From assembly GCA_024276195.1 (NCBI GenBank), contig JAJRXR010000044.1, forward strand, positions 1 to 64,000: a DNA stretch of 64,000 bases, written 5' to 3'. This document shows, piece by piece, positions 32,581-41,484 of this stretch (the first letter of the stretch is position 1; each line of letters begins with the position of its first letter). The notes beneath the pieces were generated by a model that worked only from the letters and a program-made list of their open reading frames with translations, was not told where the DNA came from and ran no database searches. A program made the position numbers and the translations under genes. Source of the DNA: Planctomycetota bacterium (GTDB lineage Bacteria; Planctomycetota; Phycisphaerae; Phycisphaerales; UBA1924).

Positions 32581-32859
32581 TCAGGGTTCCGCCCCGTCGG
32601 AAGCGGGTTTGGCGTTCTCTGAACCGGGCGCCTTCCAGACCAGGTACGACCGAACGCTCAGCACGAGCACGACGGCGTTGATCGCGATGCCCGGGGCCGA
32701 AACCGGCGTCAGGCGGGCGTTGAAGACGATCCACGCGATCGCGGCCCCCGCCGACCACAGGAACCCGTCGCGCTTGTGGTGGGCCAGGCGCCAGAGCATG
32801 AGCACCATGAAGGCGCCGGCGATCCAGTCCACCCCGTTATGGCCAAAGAGAAAGTCCAT
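32581..32859 (-). CDS. Small membrane protein, unknown function
   Basis: 92 residues from the ATG at 32859, which lies right where coding character begins; the open frame upstream runs into the divergent transporter. Three predicted TM helices: VDWIAGAFMVLMLWRLA, FLWSAGAAIAWIVFNARL and GIAINAVVLVLSVRSYLVW. The pattern recalls half of a PnuC/YgjV-type protein, but this is weak. Divergent from the POT transporter (73 bp apart). Confidence 0.65.
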   Translation of the reverse strand: MDFLFGHNGVDWIAGAFMVLMLWRLAHHKRDGFLWSAGAAIAWIVFNARLTPVSAPGIAINAVVLVLSVRSYLVWKAPGSENAKPASDGAEP

Positions 32860-32932
32860 CGCCGGAGGGTAGGCGAGACTTGTTGGCGCGGGGGCCAGCC
32901 CATAGGCTGGCCCGACCCACCGAGGAGCCCCC

Positions 32933-34639
32933 ATGGACGAGCATCGTAAAGAAGACGCCTTCTCAGGCAGCGACCCGGAGTTTCGTGACGAGGCGATGCG
33001 CGGGCTCGAAGGCGGACCCGGCGCGCCCCTGCGCATGAAGCACCCCAAGGGGCTCTGGGTTCTCTTCATCACCGAGATGTGGGAACGGTTCAGCTATTAC
33101 GGGATGCGAGCACTCCTCGTCCTCTACCTCACCGCCACCACGGCCCAGATGATCGACGAGGACACCGTCAACACCAACCCCGGGTTTGGGTGGACCAAGG
33201 AAGACGCCTACCTCCTCTATGGCGTCTACACCTTCATGGTGTATCTCACCTCGATCTTCGGGGGGATCGCGGCCGACCGGCTGCTCGGCACACACCGCTC
33301 CATGCTCGTCGGAGGCTGGATCATTGCGCTCGGCCATATCACGCTCGCGACAACGGAACTGTTCAGTATCGTTCCGGGACAGCCCGTTCTCATGGGCTCG
33401 AGCCCCGGGTCGCTCGTCACGTTCTTGCTCGGACTCACACTCATTATCATCGGTACCGGCTTCTTCAAGCCCTGCGTCTCGGTCATGGTCGGGCAGCTCT
33501 ACGGCGACAACGATCCACGCCGAGACTCTGGCTTCACAATCTTCTACATGGGGATCAACCTCGGCGCGTTCTTTTCCCCGCTCGTTGCCGGGTATCTCGG
33601 CGAAAAAATCGGCTGGCACTGGGGCTTCGGGTCTGCGGCTGTTGGCATGATTGCCGGGCTGCTCTTCTACCAGTTCTTTCGCCCTCGCATCCTCGGCGCC
33701 ATCGGCGATCCGCCCAGCCGTGAACCGAGCAAAGGGAACAAAGCGGCCATAATCGCCATGGTTGCCCTGCTCGCGATCCCGCTGATCCCACTGACTCTCT
33801 TTATCACTGGCTCGCTTGCCCCGGTTGTAAATGTCTGGAACAGTCTCACCGGATTCCTGGGCGATGTCGGTCTGCCTATCGTGATCATCACGCTGCTGAT
33901 CGCCGGCATTGGGCTGTTTCTCAGCATGCAACCCAAGGGTGAACGCTCTCCGCTCGCCGTCATCTTCGTCCTCGCGTTCTTCGGCAATATCTTTTTCTGG
34001 TCTGCGTTCGAACAGGCCGGCAGTTCGCTCAACATCTTTGCCAAAGAGAGCACCGACCTCAGCGTGTACGGGCTTCTCGACGATGGATTCCCCGCGTCCT
34101 GGTTCCAGTCTGTAAACCCGCTGGTCATTCTGCTGTTCGCCCCGATCTTTTCATGGCTCTGGATCTGGCTTGATCGGCGCAACGCCAACCCGTCAACCCC
34201 GATGAAGTTCGCCATCGGCCTCTGGCTTCTCGGGCTTGGATTCGGCGCGATGGTGCTCGGGTCGTTTGAATCCGGTAACGGCGGGCTCGCTGGCCCGCAC
34301 TGGCTGCTCATCACCTATCTCGTCATGACCTGGGGCGAGTTGTGTCTCTCCCCCGTCGGCCTCTCGATGGTGACCAAGCTCAGCCCCAAACGCCTTCAGT
34401 CGCTGATGATGGGCCTCTGGTTCTTCTCGCTTGCGCTCTCGAACCTGGCCGCAGGGCTTGTTGCGCGATTCTCGATCAAGTTCATCCCAGGCGACGATGG
34501 GACTCCCGCAGAACAAACATTCATTATCGACGGCCTGCCCGGGTTCTTTCTGATGCTCGTAATCGCCCCGATCTGCGCCGGGATCATCGTCGCGATCATT
34601 TCACCCATCCTCAGACGGATGATGCACGGGATCAAATAA
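32933..34639 (+). CDS. POT/PTR-family proton-dependent peptide transporter
   Basis: 568 residues with about 14 TM helices. The ExxERFxYYG proton-coupling motif is in EMWERFSYYGMRALLVLYL, and the second family motif is around FTIFYMGINLGAFFSPLVAGYLGE. Also WGELCLSPVGLSMVTKLSPKR, typical of the late helices. Imports di- and tripeptides with protons, fitting the peptidase-rich surroundings. Base composition is visibly lower in GC than its neighbours in the second half. Confidence 0.93.
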   Translation: MDEHRKEDAFSGSDPEFRDEAMRGLEGGPGAPLRMKHPKGLWVLFITEMWERFSYYGMRALLVLYLTATTAQMIDEDTVNTNPGFGWTKEDAYLLYGVYTFMVYLTSIFGGIAADRLLGTHRSMLVGGWIIALGHITLATTELFSIVPGQPVLMGSSPGSLVTFLLGLTLIIIGTGFFKPCVSVMVGQLYGDNDPRRDSGFTIFYMGINLGAFFSPLVAGYLGEKIGWHWGFGSAAVGMIAGLLFYQFFRPRILGAIGDPPSREPSKGNKAAIIAMVALLAIPLIPLTLFITGSLAPVVNVWNSLTGFLGDVGLPIVIITLLIAGIGLFLSMQPKGERSPLAVIFVLAFFGNIFFWSAFEQAGSSLNIFAKESTDLSVYGLLDDGFPASWFQSVNPLVILLFAPIFSWLWIWLDRRNANPSTPMKFAIGLWLLGLGFGAMVLGSFESGNGGLAGPHWLLITYLVMTWGELCLSPVGLSMVTKLSPKRLQSLMMGLWFFSLALSNLAAGLVARFSIKFIPGDDGTPAEQTFIIDGLPGFFLMLVIAPICAGIIVAIISPILRRMMHGIK

Positions 34640-34655
34640 CGCTCACCCGTAACGC

Positions 34656-35387
34656 TTACCCGGCGCCCAGCGCCTCAACCGCGCTGCGCGACAGGTACGT
34701 CAGGTGCGTGCCCAGCTCCACCGCGATCAGCAGCAGCACGTGCCCCGAGACCACAACGCCCAGCTCCAGGCGGCTCAGGCGGAACAACGCCCAGACCGCC
34801 GCGCTGTACGCCAGCACCCCGAGGATTGCCGAAAAGACCAGCCCCACCGTGCCCGGGATCAGCGCTGGCAGGTGGTACACGAGCTGGAACGTCGCGACCG
34901 CCGCGAGCATGCGCGCTGCGGCCAGCTCCAGAGCGCCCGTGGGCCTGCGCTCGATCCGGGCCGCGACCATGACCGCAGCCACACCCGTGCCCGTGTGCAG
35001 CAGGCTCGTATACAGCGTGACGGCGACCGCCAGCGCCACCACCCGCGCCCCACTGCCCTCGATCCCGCCCGCACGGATCCCCGATGCCACGAGCGCGCCG
35101 AGCAGCAGCACAACACCCAGGCCCAGCGCGAGCTTGGCGCCGCCCATCCCCGGGCGGACCAGCGGGTCGCTGCCCTCCGCCTGCTTGGGCGGCGCCTTGG
35201 ACGAGGACTCGGTGATCCGGACCTCGACAACCTCGGGCACAACATCCGCCTCGGGCTGAGGCTCAGGAGCGATCTCAGGTTTAGGATCGGGATCGGGTTC
35301 GGGCGCCGCCTCTCCGACCGGCTCGAGGTCGATCGGATCGGGCGCGCTCTCGTCCTTGCTCGGGATGCGCTCATCTGATTCGGCCAT
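34656..35387 (-). CDS. Membrane protein with long acidic Pro-rich N-terminus
   Basis: 243 residues. The first ~75 are cytoplasmic-type low complexity, rich in Pro, Glu and Asp (PEPDPDPKPEIAPEPQPEA). Then about five TM helices (KLALGLGVVLLLGALVASGI onwards). No family recognised. Located 31 bp downstream of the site-2-type protease and probably co-transcribed with it and with rplT. Confidence 0.65.
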   Translation of the reverse strand: MAESDERIPSKDESAPDPIDLEPVGEAAPEPDPDPKPEIAPEPQPEADVVPEVVEVRITESSSKAPPKQAEGSDPLVRPGMGGAKLALGLGVVLLLGALVASGIRAGGIEGSGARVVALAVAVTLYTSLLHTGTGVAAVMVAARIERRPTGALELAAARMLAAVATFQLVYHLPALIPGTVGLVFSAILGVLAYSAAVWALFRLSRLELGVVVSGHVLLLIAVELGTHLTYLSRSAVEALGAG

Positions 35388-35418
35388 GGTTGCTCCTCAC
35401 GCCAGCGATGGTGTGCGC

Positions 35419-36102
35419 TCAGGCGACGCCGACTACACCCGCGAGCGCATCCCAGACGACAAACGCCCACGACGAAACCTGCCTGATGATCAGGTCGAAC
35501 CCAAAGAAGAACAGCAGCATCAGCAGGCCCAGGCCAACCCAACGCCCGTTCTCGCTCTCGAAGAAGCGCCGGTACCCGGGCGAGTAGTGCGCAACAATCC
35601 GGCTCCCATCGAGCGGCGGGATCGGCATCAGGTTGAACGCCATCAGCAGCACGTTGAGAAACACACCCGTGCGGAAGAACAGCACCATGTTCGAGTAGAG
35701 CGGCTCGTCGGCCTGGACACTCGGGATCCAGTGCCCGCCCGCGACGCCCATCCAGACCAGCCCGAGCACCATCGCGATCGCCGCCAGCGACAGGTTCATC
35801 GCAGGCCCGGCCAGCGCGACGAGTGATTCGGCGTGCCTGCCGCGCATCCGCGACGGATTCACCGGCATCATGCCCCACGCGATCCCGACAAGCGCGAAGA
35901 TAATCAGGCTCATCTGGCCCATGTGGACCAGCGGGTTCCACGTCATGTGCCCGGTCTCGATCGGTGTGCGATCACCAAACCGAATCGCGGCCCAGCCGTG
36001 GGCGAGCTCGTGCAGCACGATCGCACCGATCACCCAGACCGCCCACGATACGAGCAGCGCGGGATTCTGGCTCCAGAGATTGTGGACCCACCACCCAGAC
36101 AT
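35419..36102 (-). CDS. Site-2-protease-type M50 membrane metallopeptidase
   Basis: 227 residues, about six TM helices. Zinc motif HELAH in IVLHELAHGWAAIRFGD, and the third ligand motif NLMPIPPLDGSRI. This is the short, PDZ-less form of the family. It should cleave membrane proteins within the bilayer, for example anti-sigma factors; several membrane-anchored sigma regulators occur in the window, but no direct link is shown. Lies 51 bp after rplT on the same strand. Confidence 0.88.
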   Translation of the reverse strand: MSGWWVHNLWSQNPALLVSWAVWVIGAIVLHELAHGWAAIRFGDRTPIETGHMTWNPLVHMGQMSLIIFALVGIAWGMMPVNPSRMRGRHAESLVALAGPAMNLSLAAIAMVLGLVWMGVAGGHWIPSVQADEPLYSNMVLFFRTGVFLNVLLMAFNLMPIPPLDGSRIVAHYSPGYRRFFESENGRWVGLGLLMLLFFFGFDLIIRQVSSWAFVVWDALAGVVGVA

Positions 36103-36153
36103 CGGCGCCTCCCTGCGAGGTCATTGGGGATCGCGGCCTCGGCGCTACCCCGC

Positions 36154-36528
36154 CTACGCCTTGGCGGGCGTGGCCGTCGCGGACTTCTTGGCCGTCTCGA
36201 CGAGCGTGTCGAACAGCTTCGGGTCATCGATGGCGATCTGCGAGAGCATCTTGCGGTTCAGGTCGATCCCCGAGAGCTTCAAGCCGTTGATGAACAGGCT
36301 GTAGCGGGTGCCGCGCATCTTGCACGCCGCGGTGATGCGTGTGATCCACAGGGCGCGGATGTCGCGCTTGCGGGCGCGCCGGTCGCGGTAGGCGTAAACA
36401 CCCGCGCGGGTGACGGCGTCCTTGGCGCGGTACGGGCTCTTGTGGTTGGCGCCGAAGTAGCCCCGGGCCTGACGGAGAAGCCGCTTGCGGGCCTGCGCTC
36501 GTGCGGCGCCCTTGCGTACGCGTGGCAT
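36154..36528 (-). CDS. rplT: 50S ribosomal protein L20
   Basis: 124 residues, standard L20: MPRVRKGAARAQARKRLLRQ, ARGYFGANHKSPYRAKDAV, RRARKRDIRALWITRI, and GLKLSGIDLNRKMLSQIAI. A short Ala/Thr/Lys C-terminal extension (KKSATATPAKA) is present. It follows rpmI by 123 bp in the usual order. Confidence 0.98.
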   Translation of the reverse strand: MPRVRKGAARAQARKRLLRQARGYFGANHKSPYRAKDAVTRAGVYAYRDRRARKRDIRALWITRITAACKMRGTRYSLFINGLKLSGIDLNRKMLSQIAIDDPKLFDTLVETAKKSATATPAKA

Positions 36529-36651
36529 GATTCACCTCTATCAACTGTGTCTCGGCGGGGCGGGCTCGACTGCCCGGACTTTCATGCCCGACGGACGGTG
36601 CTTCGATCCAGACCGCGCCTCGGGCGCGGATACTTACTCAGTTCAAATCAG

Positions 36652-36936
36652 TCAGGACTCGCTGCCCTCACGCGCCGCGCGACGCTCTTCCGGCGACGGG
36701 CTGCGACGACGCGACCCGACCGCCTTGCCCCGACCACGCAACCGGCGGAACAGCATCTTCTCGAACCGCTTGGTCTCCGAGCTGGCGACCGTCGGATCCT
36801 TGCGCAGCTGGCGCAGGCGCTTGCCGCTCTTGTGGCTCGAAAGGTGCTTGTGATAGGCTGAGCGGTGGCGCACCTTGCCGGATTTAGAAATCCGGATGCG
36901 TTTGGCCAACCCCTTGTGCGGCTTCATTTTACCCAT
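36652..36936 (-). CDS. rpmI: 50S ribosomal protein L35
   Basis: 94 residues from the ATG at 36936 (MGKMKPHKGLAKRIRISKSG); the open frame continues upstream without family similarity. Standard L35 is about 65 aa, so there is a C-terminal extension of about 28 residues rich in Arg and Ser/Glu (GSRRRSPSPEERRAAREG). infC is not next to it as in many bacteria; a sigma-linked TM protein gene lies upstream instead. Confidence 0.95.
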   Translation of the reverse strand: MGKMKPHKGLAKRIRISKSGKVRHRSAYHKHLSSHKSGKRLRQLRKDPTVASSETKRFEKMLFRRLRGRGKAVGSRRRSPSPEERRAAREGSES

Positions 36937-37107
36937 CGCGTCACGCTCCTGGGCTCGTCCGCCCAAAAGGTCAATCGTCATCAAAGGCCCCGAAACACCC
37001 ACCTGCGGGCGTCTCAGAGCCCGGAAGCGTAGGCCGCCCCGCTCGCGACAGCAAGCGGGGCGGGCTTGAGAGAGGATGATCCTGGGCGGGTCGTGTCAGG
37101 GAATCGC

Positions 37108-38382
37108 CTACGGCGCCAGAAACACGTCCCGGTCCGAGGTCGGACGCTCATCGCCGCGGAGCCCGAGCTTGGCCCGCGCATCCCGGATGCCCTCCTCGGC
37201 CACCCGAGGCAACCAGATGTTGTCGCCCTCGACCACCGGCGACTCGAGCCACTGTGTGGACCCGTCGCTCGTGAGCGCGTGCTGCCCCTCGCCGGCGTGG
37301 TTCGTGCTGTTCGCCTCGGGGTAGACCGTGTCGCCCCGGACGATCCGCAGGATCACGGGCGAGCGGTCGGCCATGACGATCCGGCTCTGACCCCCGCCCC
37401 CGCCCCAGCTCGGGTTGGCGCCCCTGGGTGTCACCTGATAGCTGTACGAGACCTCTTCGAGGCGCCGCCAGTCGGTCTGGTTCGACGCCAGACGCACCGT
37501 GGGCGCCTCCGGGTTGCCCGGGCAGGCGAGCTGTTCGAGCTGGACGTGATTGGTGCGCACAAGCAGGTACAGGTTGGCCGAGTTCGAGCGTTCCGGGGTG
37601 GAGCCGACGTCGAGCCAGGTCCCGCCGAGCCCGGCGCTGGCCATGGGCAGCGCCGAGGCGTTGGAGTTGGCGTACATACCAAAGGCCCCGCCCACGCCCG
37701 CGAAGTTCGATCGGCACAGCTCGACCTGCTGAGTCTGGCGGACCGAGTTGAGCACGGGGAGCACAACCGCCGTCGCCAGCAGCAGCATCGCCGCGATCGA
37801 GATGACATCTGACAAGCGCAGCGAGCTGAGCCCGCCCCGCCGGCGGTCCAGGCGGAGGCTCTCGCTCTGCGTGTCGATCTGCTCTTGAATCGTTGAGAGT
37901 GTGCGATCAATGCGGGCGCTGCGTCCGTCGCTCTCGCCGGGCATTGGCGCGGTGCACAGCGCCGCGAGGTGTTCGTGCTGGGTGGCTTGGTCACGCAGGC
38001 TCGCCGGCGCGTTGGCCGCGTCAAACCCGCCCTGGACCCAGGCGTCGAGCCCGTCGGCGCTGATCGATTCCAGCTGCGCCTCGGGCGCCTCGCTCGCTCG
38101 CATCACCCGGAGGTAGGTCAGGTCAACGAGCGCCCGATCCGCCGGTCCGGCAGAGGCGCCGAGCAGGTCAAGCAGACGCCCGGCCCGCTCGATCCTTGGG
38201 TCAGAGATCAGGGTCTGGTCGCTGTTGGCGTTCTCACTGGAACTGGCCCGTGAGTCGATCAGGGCGTCGATCGCGGCCCGGTCCTCGGGGACAAGCCCGG
38301 GAAGCTGCTGATCGTTGGGCTCATTGCTGGGCTCATTGCTGGGGGCGCCGATTGGCTGGTCGTGCATCTCATCCGTGGACAT
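37108..38382 (-). CDS. TM-anchored protein with prepilin/DUF1559-like extracellular region, likely sigma partner
   Basis: 424 residues from the ATG at 38382. The cytoplasmic N-terminal half (about 200 aa) is acidic and helical, with anti-sigma-like composition. One TM helix follows (VISIAAMLLLATAVVLPVLN). Beyond it the sequence reads ELCRSNFAGVGGAFGMYANS, the pattern that follows the pilin-like helix in planctomycete DUF1559-type proteins, then VRTNHVQLEQLACPGNPEAP. It is 61 bp downstream of an ECF sigma gene on the same strand and is the probable regulator of that sigma. Function inferred from context. Confidence 0.65.
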   Translation of the reverse strand: MSTDEMHDQPIGAPSNEPSNEPNDQQLPGLVPEDRAAIDALIDSRASSSENANSDQTLISDPRIERAGRLLDLLGASAGPADRALVDLTYLRVMRASEAPEAQLESISADGLDAWVQGGFDAANAPASLRDQATQHEHLAALCTAPMPGESDGRSARIDRTLSTIQEQIDTQSESLRLDRRRGGLSSLRLSDVISIAAMLLLATAVVLPVLNSVRQTQQVELCRSNFAGVGGAFGMYANSNASALPMASAGLGGTWLDVGSTPERSNSANLYLLVRTNHVQLEQLACPGNPEAPTVRLASNQTDWRRLEEVSYSYQVTPRGANPSWGGGGGQSRIVMADRSPVILRIVRGDTVYPEANSTNHAGEGQHALTSDGSTQWLESPVVEGDNIWLPRVAEEGIRDARAKLGLRGDERPTSDRDVFLAP

Positions 38383-38443
38383 ACGCCGCTCCGATGATTC
38401 GATGGAACTGAGACCTGAGAACTGAGACCTGAGGGGACGGGTC

Positions 38444-39067
38444 CTACGACTCGCCCCGGGACCGGGTTCGGAGATTCCACTGACGCGCGAAAGAAGCCAC
38501 CGCCGAGTGGAGGCGGCTCTTGACCGTCCCAAGCGGGATTCCCAGGTCCTCGGCGATCTGGGCGTAGCTCAGGCGCTGGAAATACGCCAGGAGCAGAATC
38601 TCGCGCAGCGGGGGCGATAACCCGTCCAAGGCCCGCTGGACCTCCTCGTCCCGCTCGGCGTTGTCCATCGCATCCCCGGGCGCCGGGACGTCGATTTCCA
38701 TGAGATCGATGAACGAGGCGTCGCGTCCGCCGCCAGCGCCCCCGACCGGGGCGGACAGATCGACCGTCCGGCGGCGACCCTTCTTGCGCAGGTAGTCCCG
38801 CCCCTTGTTGGCGGCGATGGTAAAGAGCCAGGGCCTGAACCGGCGCGAGGTGTCGAAGGTGTCCTGTGAGATATGGACCTGCAAAAACGCGTCCTGGAAG
38901 ACGTCTTCCGCCGCGATCCGGTCGCCCAGCAGACGCGTCAGAAACCGGAGCAGGTCGTCGTGGTGGCGTTCGATGAGCGTCCGCAGCGCCTCCGCCTCGC
39001 CCGCTCGGTACCGCTCAAAGAGTTGCTCGTCTGAGATTGGGTCCACGCGGGCATCCTGGCGGGCCAT
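38444..39067 (-). CDS. ECF-type RNA polymerase sigma factor
   Basis: 207 residues from the ATG at 39067. Region 2: RFLTRLLGDRIAAEDVFQDA then RRFRPWLFTIAANKGRDYLR. Region 4: ALDGLSPPLREILLLAYFQR then LSYAQIAEDLGIPLGTVKSR. A Gly/acidic linker joins them. It should direct transcription of an envelope- or stress-related regulon and is probably controlled by the TM protein downstream. Divergent from a second ECF gene. Confidence 0.9.
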   Translation of the reverse strand: MARQDARVDPISDEQLFERYRAGEAEALRTLIERHHDDLLRFLTRLLGDRIAAEDVFQDAFLQVHISQDTFDTSRRFRPWLFTIAANKGRDYLRKKGRRRTVDLSAPVGGAGGGRDASFIDLMEIDVPAPGDAMDNAERDEEVQRALDGLSPPLREILLLAYFQRLSYAQIAEDLGIPLGTVKSRLHSAVASFARQWNLRTRSRGES

Positions 39068-39387
39068 CTGGCAGGAACCGAGAGGTCCCCTGGCAGAGCT
39101 TACGCGGGCGGCGCCGGATATCGCACGATGGTCCATCTCCCCCGAGTTCTCCCCAGCTCGCCCCTCTCAACGCCCGGGCGCCTTGCCCGGTTCGGTCGAA
39201 TCGGGCAAGGCGCCGCCTCCACCCTCACGCCAGCGGCGGACCGTCCGAGAAACCGGGGCGCCGGCGTGGGTAGGGGGGCAAGCGTGACGCCCGGGGGGGA
39301 TCTCTGTCATGATGCGGGCCAGCGCAATCGCCCGGCGGGGGTCGCCGGGGGTGCAATGCCGAGCCCGGTCGGGCGTTGAGCACCGGG
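39068..39387. other. Shared intergenic region between two divergent ECF sigma genes
   Basis: 320 bp without a credible gene. It contains the perfect 13 bp inverted repeat at 39177-39214 and a GC-rich stretch with an imperfect repeat (GCCCGGCGGGGGTCGCCGGGG near 39329-39350). The autoregulated promoters of both sigma systems are expected here, but I cannot assign -35/-10 boxes. Confidence 0.5.
39177..39214. promoter_or_regulatory. Perfect 13 bp inverted repeat between two sigma genes
   Basis: GGCGCCTTGCCCG and CGGGCAAGGCGCC separated by 12 bp. No T tract on either side, so an operator or RNA hairpin is likelier than a terminator. Confidence 0.5.
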
Positions 39388-39996
39388 ATGAGACCCGCAT
39401 TACGGATGGACCCGGAGCCGCCCGAGCACCCGGAGGACGAGCTCTCGGCCCTGATCCGGGGCGCGGGCGATGGTGACGAGCGCTCGTGGGAGCGTCTGGT
39501 TGATCTGTACGCACGCCGGATTTTCGCGTTGGCTCGGAGCCGGCGCCTGAGCCCGGAAATGTCCGAGGAGATTTCGCAGTCCGTGTTTGTCACCCTGGCG
39601 ACCAAGCTGAGCACCGGTGAGTACGACGAGCGGGGGCGGTTCGAGCCTTGGCTCTTCCGCGTCGCGATGAACCGGATCCGCGACGAGGCCCGCCGACAGA
39701 AACGCCACGCGACGCCCAGCGACCCGGTCTGGTTTGAGGGCGCCCGGACCCCGCCCCCTGCCGCCGAGGCGGACGCCTCGACCGACGCCCTCCGCGATGC
39801 GGTCGGGCAGCTCAACGATTCGGACCGAGAGATCATCGAACTGCGCCACCACGGGCAGATGAGCTTCAAGCAGATCGCCGAGATGCTGGGCGAGCCGGTC
39901 GGCACGCTCCTGGCAAGGCACCACCGGGCGCTCAAGAAACTGCGCTCCATGCTCGAGACCCCCCCGCAAGACCAGCGAAAGGCGGACGCGTCATGA
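39388..39996 (+). CDS. ECF-type RNA polymerase sigma factor (second system)
   Basis: 202 residues from the ATG at 39388 (a later Met at 39409 is possible). Region 2: ARSRRLSPEMSEEISQSVFV then GRFEPWLFRVAMNRIRDEAR. Region 4: QLNDSDREIIELRHHGQ then MSFKQIAEMLGEPVGTLLAR. It overlaps its putative anti-sigma gene by 4 bp (ATGA), indicating translational coupling. Confidence 0.9.
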   Translation: MRPALRMDPEPPEHPEDELSALIRGAGDGDERSWERLVDLYARRIFALARSRRLSPEMSEEISQSVFVTLATKLSTGEYDERGRFEPWLFRVAMNRIRDEARRQKRHATPSDPVWFEGARTPPPAAEADASTDALRDAVGQLNDSDREIIELRHHGQMSFKQIAEMLGEPVGTLLARHHRALKKLRSMLETPPQDQRKADAS

Positions 39997-40472
39997 CCAA
40001 CGAACACACGACGCCCGAGACCGATCCGATCGCGCAGCGCCTCGACGCGCTGGGCGCGATCGACCGCGCCTCCGCCCCGGGCAGCTTTGAACGGCGAATC
40101 GCCGATGCCGCGATGGACGCCCAGTCGTCAGCCCAGACGCCCGCCCCGATCCAGATCGGCGCCAGGCGCGTCTGGCTCCGCCCGGTCGGGGCGCTCGCGG
40201 CGGCGGTGCTGGTTGTCGGCGCTGGCGCCGCCGCGTGGTTCACGCTCCGCCCATCGCCCACCCCTGCAACCAATACCGAGAGCATCACCCAGCTCGCGAG
40301 CCTCGAGCAGGATGTCGATGATCTGCTGGCGCTGGCGGATCTGCTCGACGAGCACGCCGGGAGCTGGTCGGGCCAGCTCCGCAGCGACGCGGATTCGCTG
40401 GGTGATTCGATCGGGCGGACCTGGGACGCGCTCGGGACGATCGCCGACGAGTATGTCGAGGAGTCAATCTGA
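39993..40472 (+). CDS. Putative anti-sigma factor, single TM
   Basis: 159 residues. A cytoplasmic N-terminal segment (about 65 aa; PIAQRLDALGAIDRASAPGS) precedes one TM helix (PVGALAAAVLVVGAGAAAWF). A short external helical region follows (LEQDVDDLLALADLLDEH). Size, topology and 4 bp overlap with the ECF gene fit a membrane anti-sigma factor, although no conserved zinc-type HxxxCxxC motif is seen. Its stop overlaps the next start (TGATG). Confidence 0.7.
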   Translation: MTNEHTTPETDPIAQRLDALGAIDRASAPGSFERRIADAAMDAQSSAQTPAPIQIGARRVWLRPVGALAAAVLVVGAGAAAWFTLRPSPTPATNTESITQLASLEQDVDDLLALADLLDEHAGSWSGQLRSDADSLGDSIGRTWDALGTIADEYVEESI

Positions 40473-41461
40473 TGCGCATCGCAGCCGCACTGATCGCCGG
40501 GTTGCTTGTTGTGGGCTCCGCCCGGGCGCAGCAGCCCGAGCACGCCCCGGCGTCGCACGCGCAGCCCAGCGCCGATGAACGCCCGGATCGCCCGGACCGC
40601 GCCGGCGCCCCCCGCGAGATCAACCTCGATCGCCTCAAACGCCGGGTTCACGAGGCGCGGGCGCGGGCGGACCGCCTCGAGGCGGCGCTGGCCCGTCTTG
40701 AAGCCGGCGACGGGCTGCGCGAGGTCATGCGCGACCTGCGCCCGGACGAACGCAGGTACTTCATGCCTTGGTCCGGGAGGAACGCCCGGGGCGAGGGCGA
40801 CCAGCCCTACCGCCGGGTTGGGGCGATGCGCCCAGACGCCGAGCAACGAGCGGGGGGCGCCGGCGAACGCCCGACCCGCCCCGGCGCTCCCCTCAACGAC
40901 AGGCCCAGCGAAAGACCCGCCCGCTCGCCCGAGCACACCCCGGTCTCGCCCGAGCAGGTCCGCGCGTTCATCGCAACCCACCTGAAAGAGATGGACCAGC
41001 ACCTGAGCGGGATCGAGGCCCAGCACCCGGGCGCGAGCGCCCGCTTTATCGAGCGTCTGGCGCCGAGGATCAAGGATGTCATCAACGCCAAGCGGCGCGA
41101 CGCGACGCTCGGCGAGCTCAAGCTGCAAGAGCTCAAACGCAGCCTCGAAACCATCAAGATCGCACGCGAGGCGCGCGAGGCGGCCCGCGGGCATGAGCCG
41201 ACCCCGGAGCTCATCGCCAACACCCGACAACGCCTGACCAACCTCCTCACGGCCCAGGCCGAGATCCGGGCCAAGATCCAGCAGCGAGAAGTTGAGCTGC
41301 TCGAAGATCGGATCGAATCGCTCCGCGCCGAGCTGGCCGAGCGTGAGTCTGAGCGTTCGCAGGTCGTCGAGGAGATGGTCGACCAGATGATGCGTCGCCT
41401 GCTGCGGGGCGCTCCCGGGCGCAGCGCAGGAGGCGGAGCGACGCCCAAAGACGCGCCCTGA
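40472..41461 (+). CDS. Secreted coiled-coil protein, unknown function
   Basis: 329 residues with a signal peptide (IAAALIAGLLVVGSARAQ). It is highly charged and helical: a first coiled coil (INLDRLKRRVHEARARADRL), a Pro/Arg-rich middle, then long helices around KIQQREVELLEDRIESLRAE. It is translationally coupled to the anti-sigma gene, so it is likely the periplasmic sensor or effector of this sigma system, similar in role to Spy/CpxP-like partners. That role is inferred from position only. Confidence 0.65.
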   Translation: MRIAAALIAGLLVVGSARAQQPEHAPASHAQPSADERPDRPDRAGAPREINLDRLKRRVHEARARADRLEAALARLEAGDGLREVMRDLRPDERRYFMPWSGRNARGEGDQPYRRVGAMRPDAEQRAGGAGERPTRPGAPLNDRPSERPARSPEHTPVSPEQVRAFIATHLKEMDQHLSGIEAQHPGASARFIERLAPRIKDVINAKRRDATLGELKLQELKRSLETIKIAREAREAARGHEPTPELIANTRQRLTNLLTAQAEIRAKIQQREVELLEDRIESLRAELAERESERSQVVEEMVDQMMRRLLRGAPGRSAGGGATPKDAP

Positions 41462-41484
41462 CGCCATGCGGAATCAGCGTTGAG

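Noticed and set aside
37032-37064. GC-rich inverted repeat (GCCGCCCCGCT/AGCGGGGCGGGC) as terminator after the gene ending at 37108
   Set aside because: No T tract follows; common by chance at this GC content.
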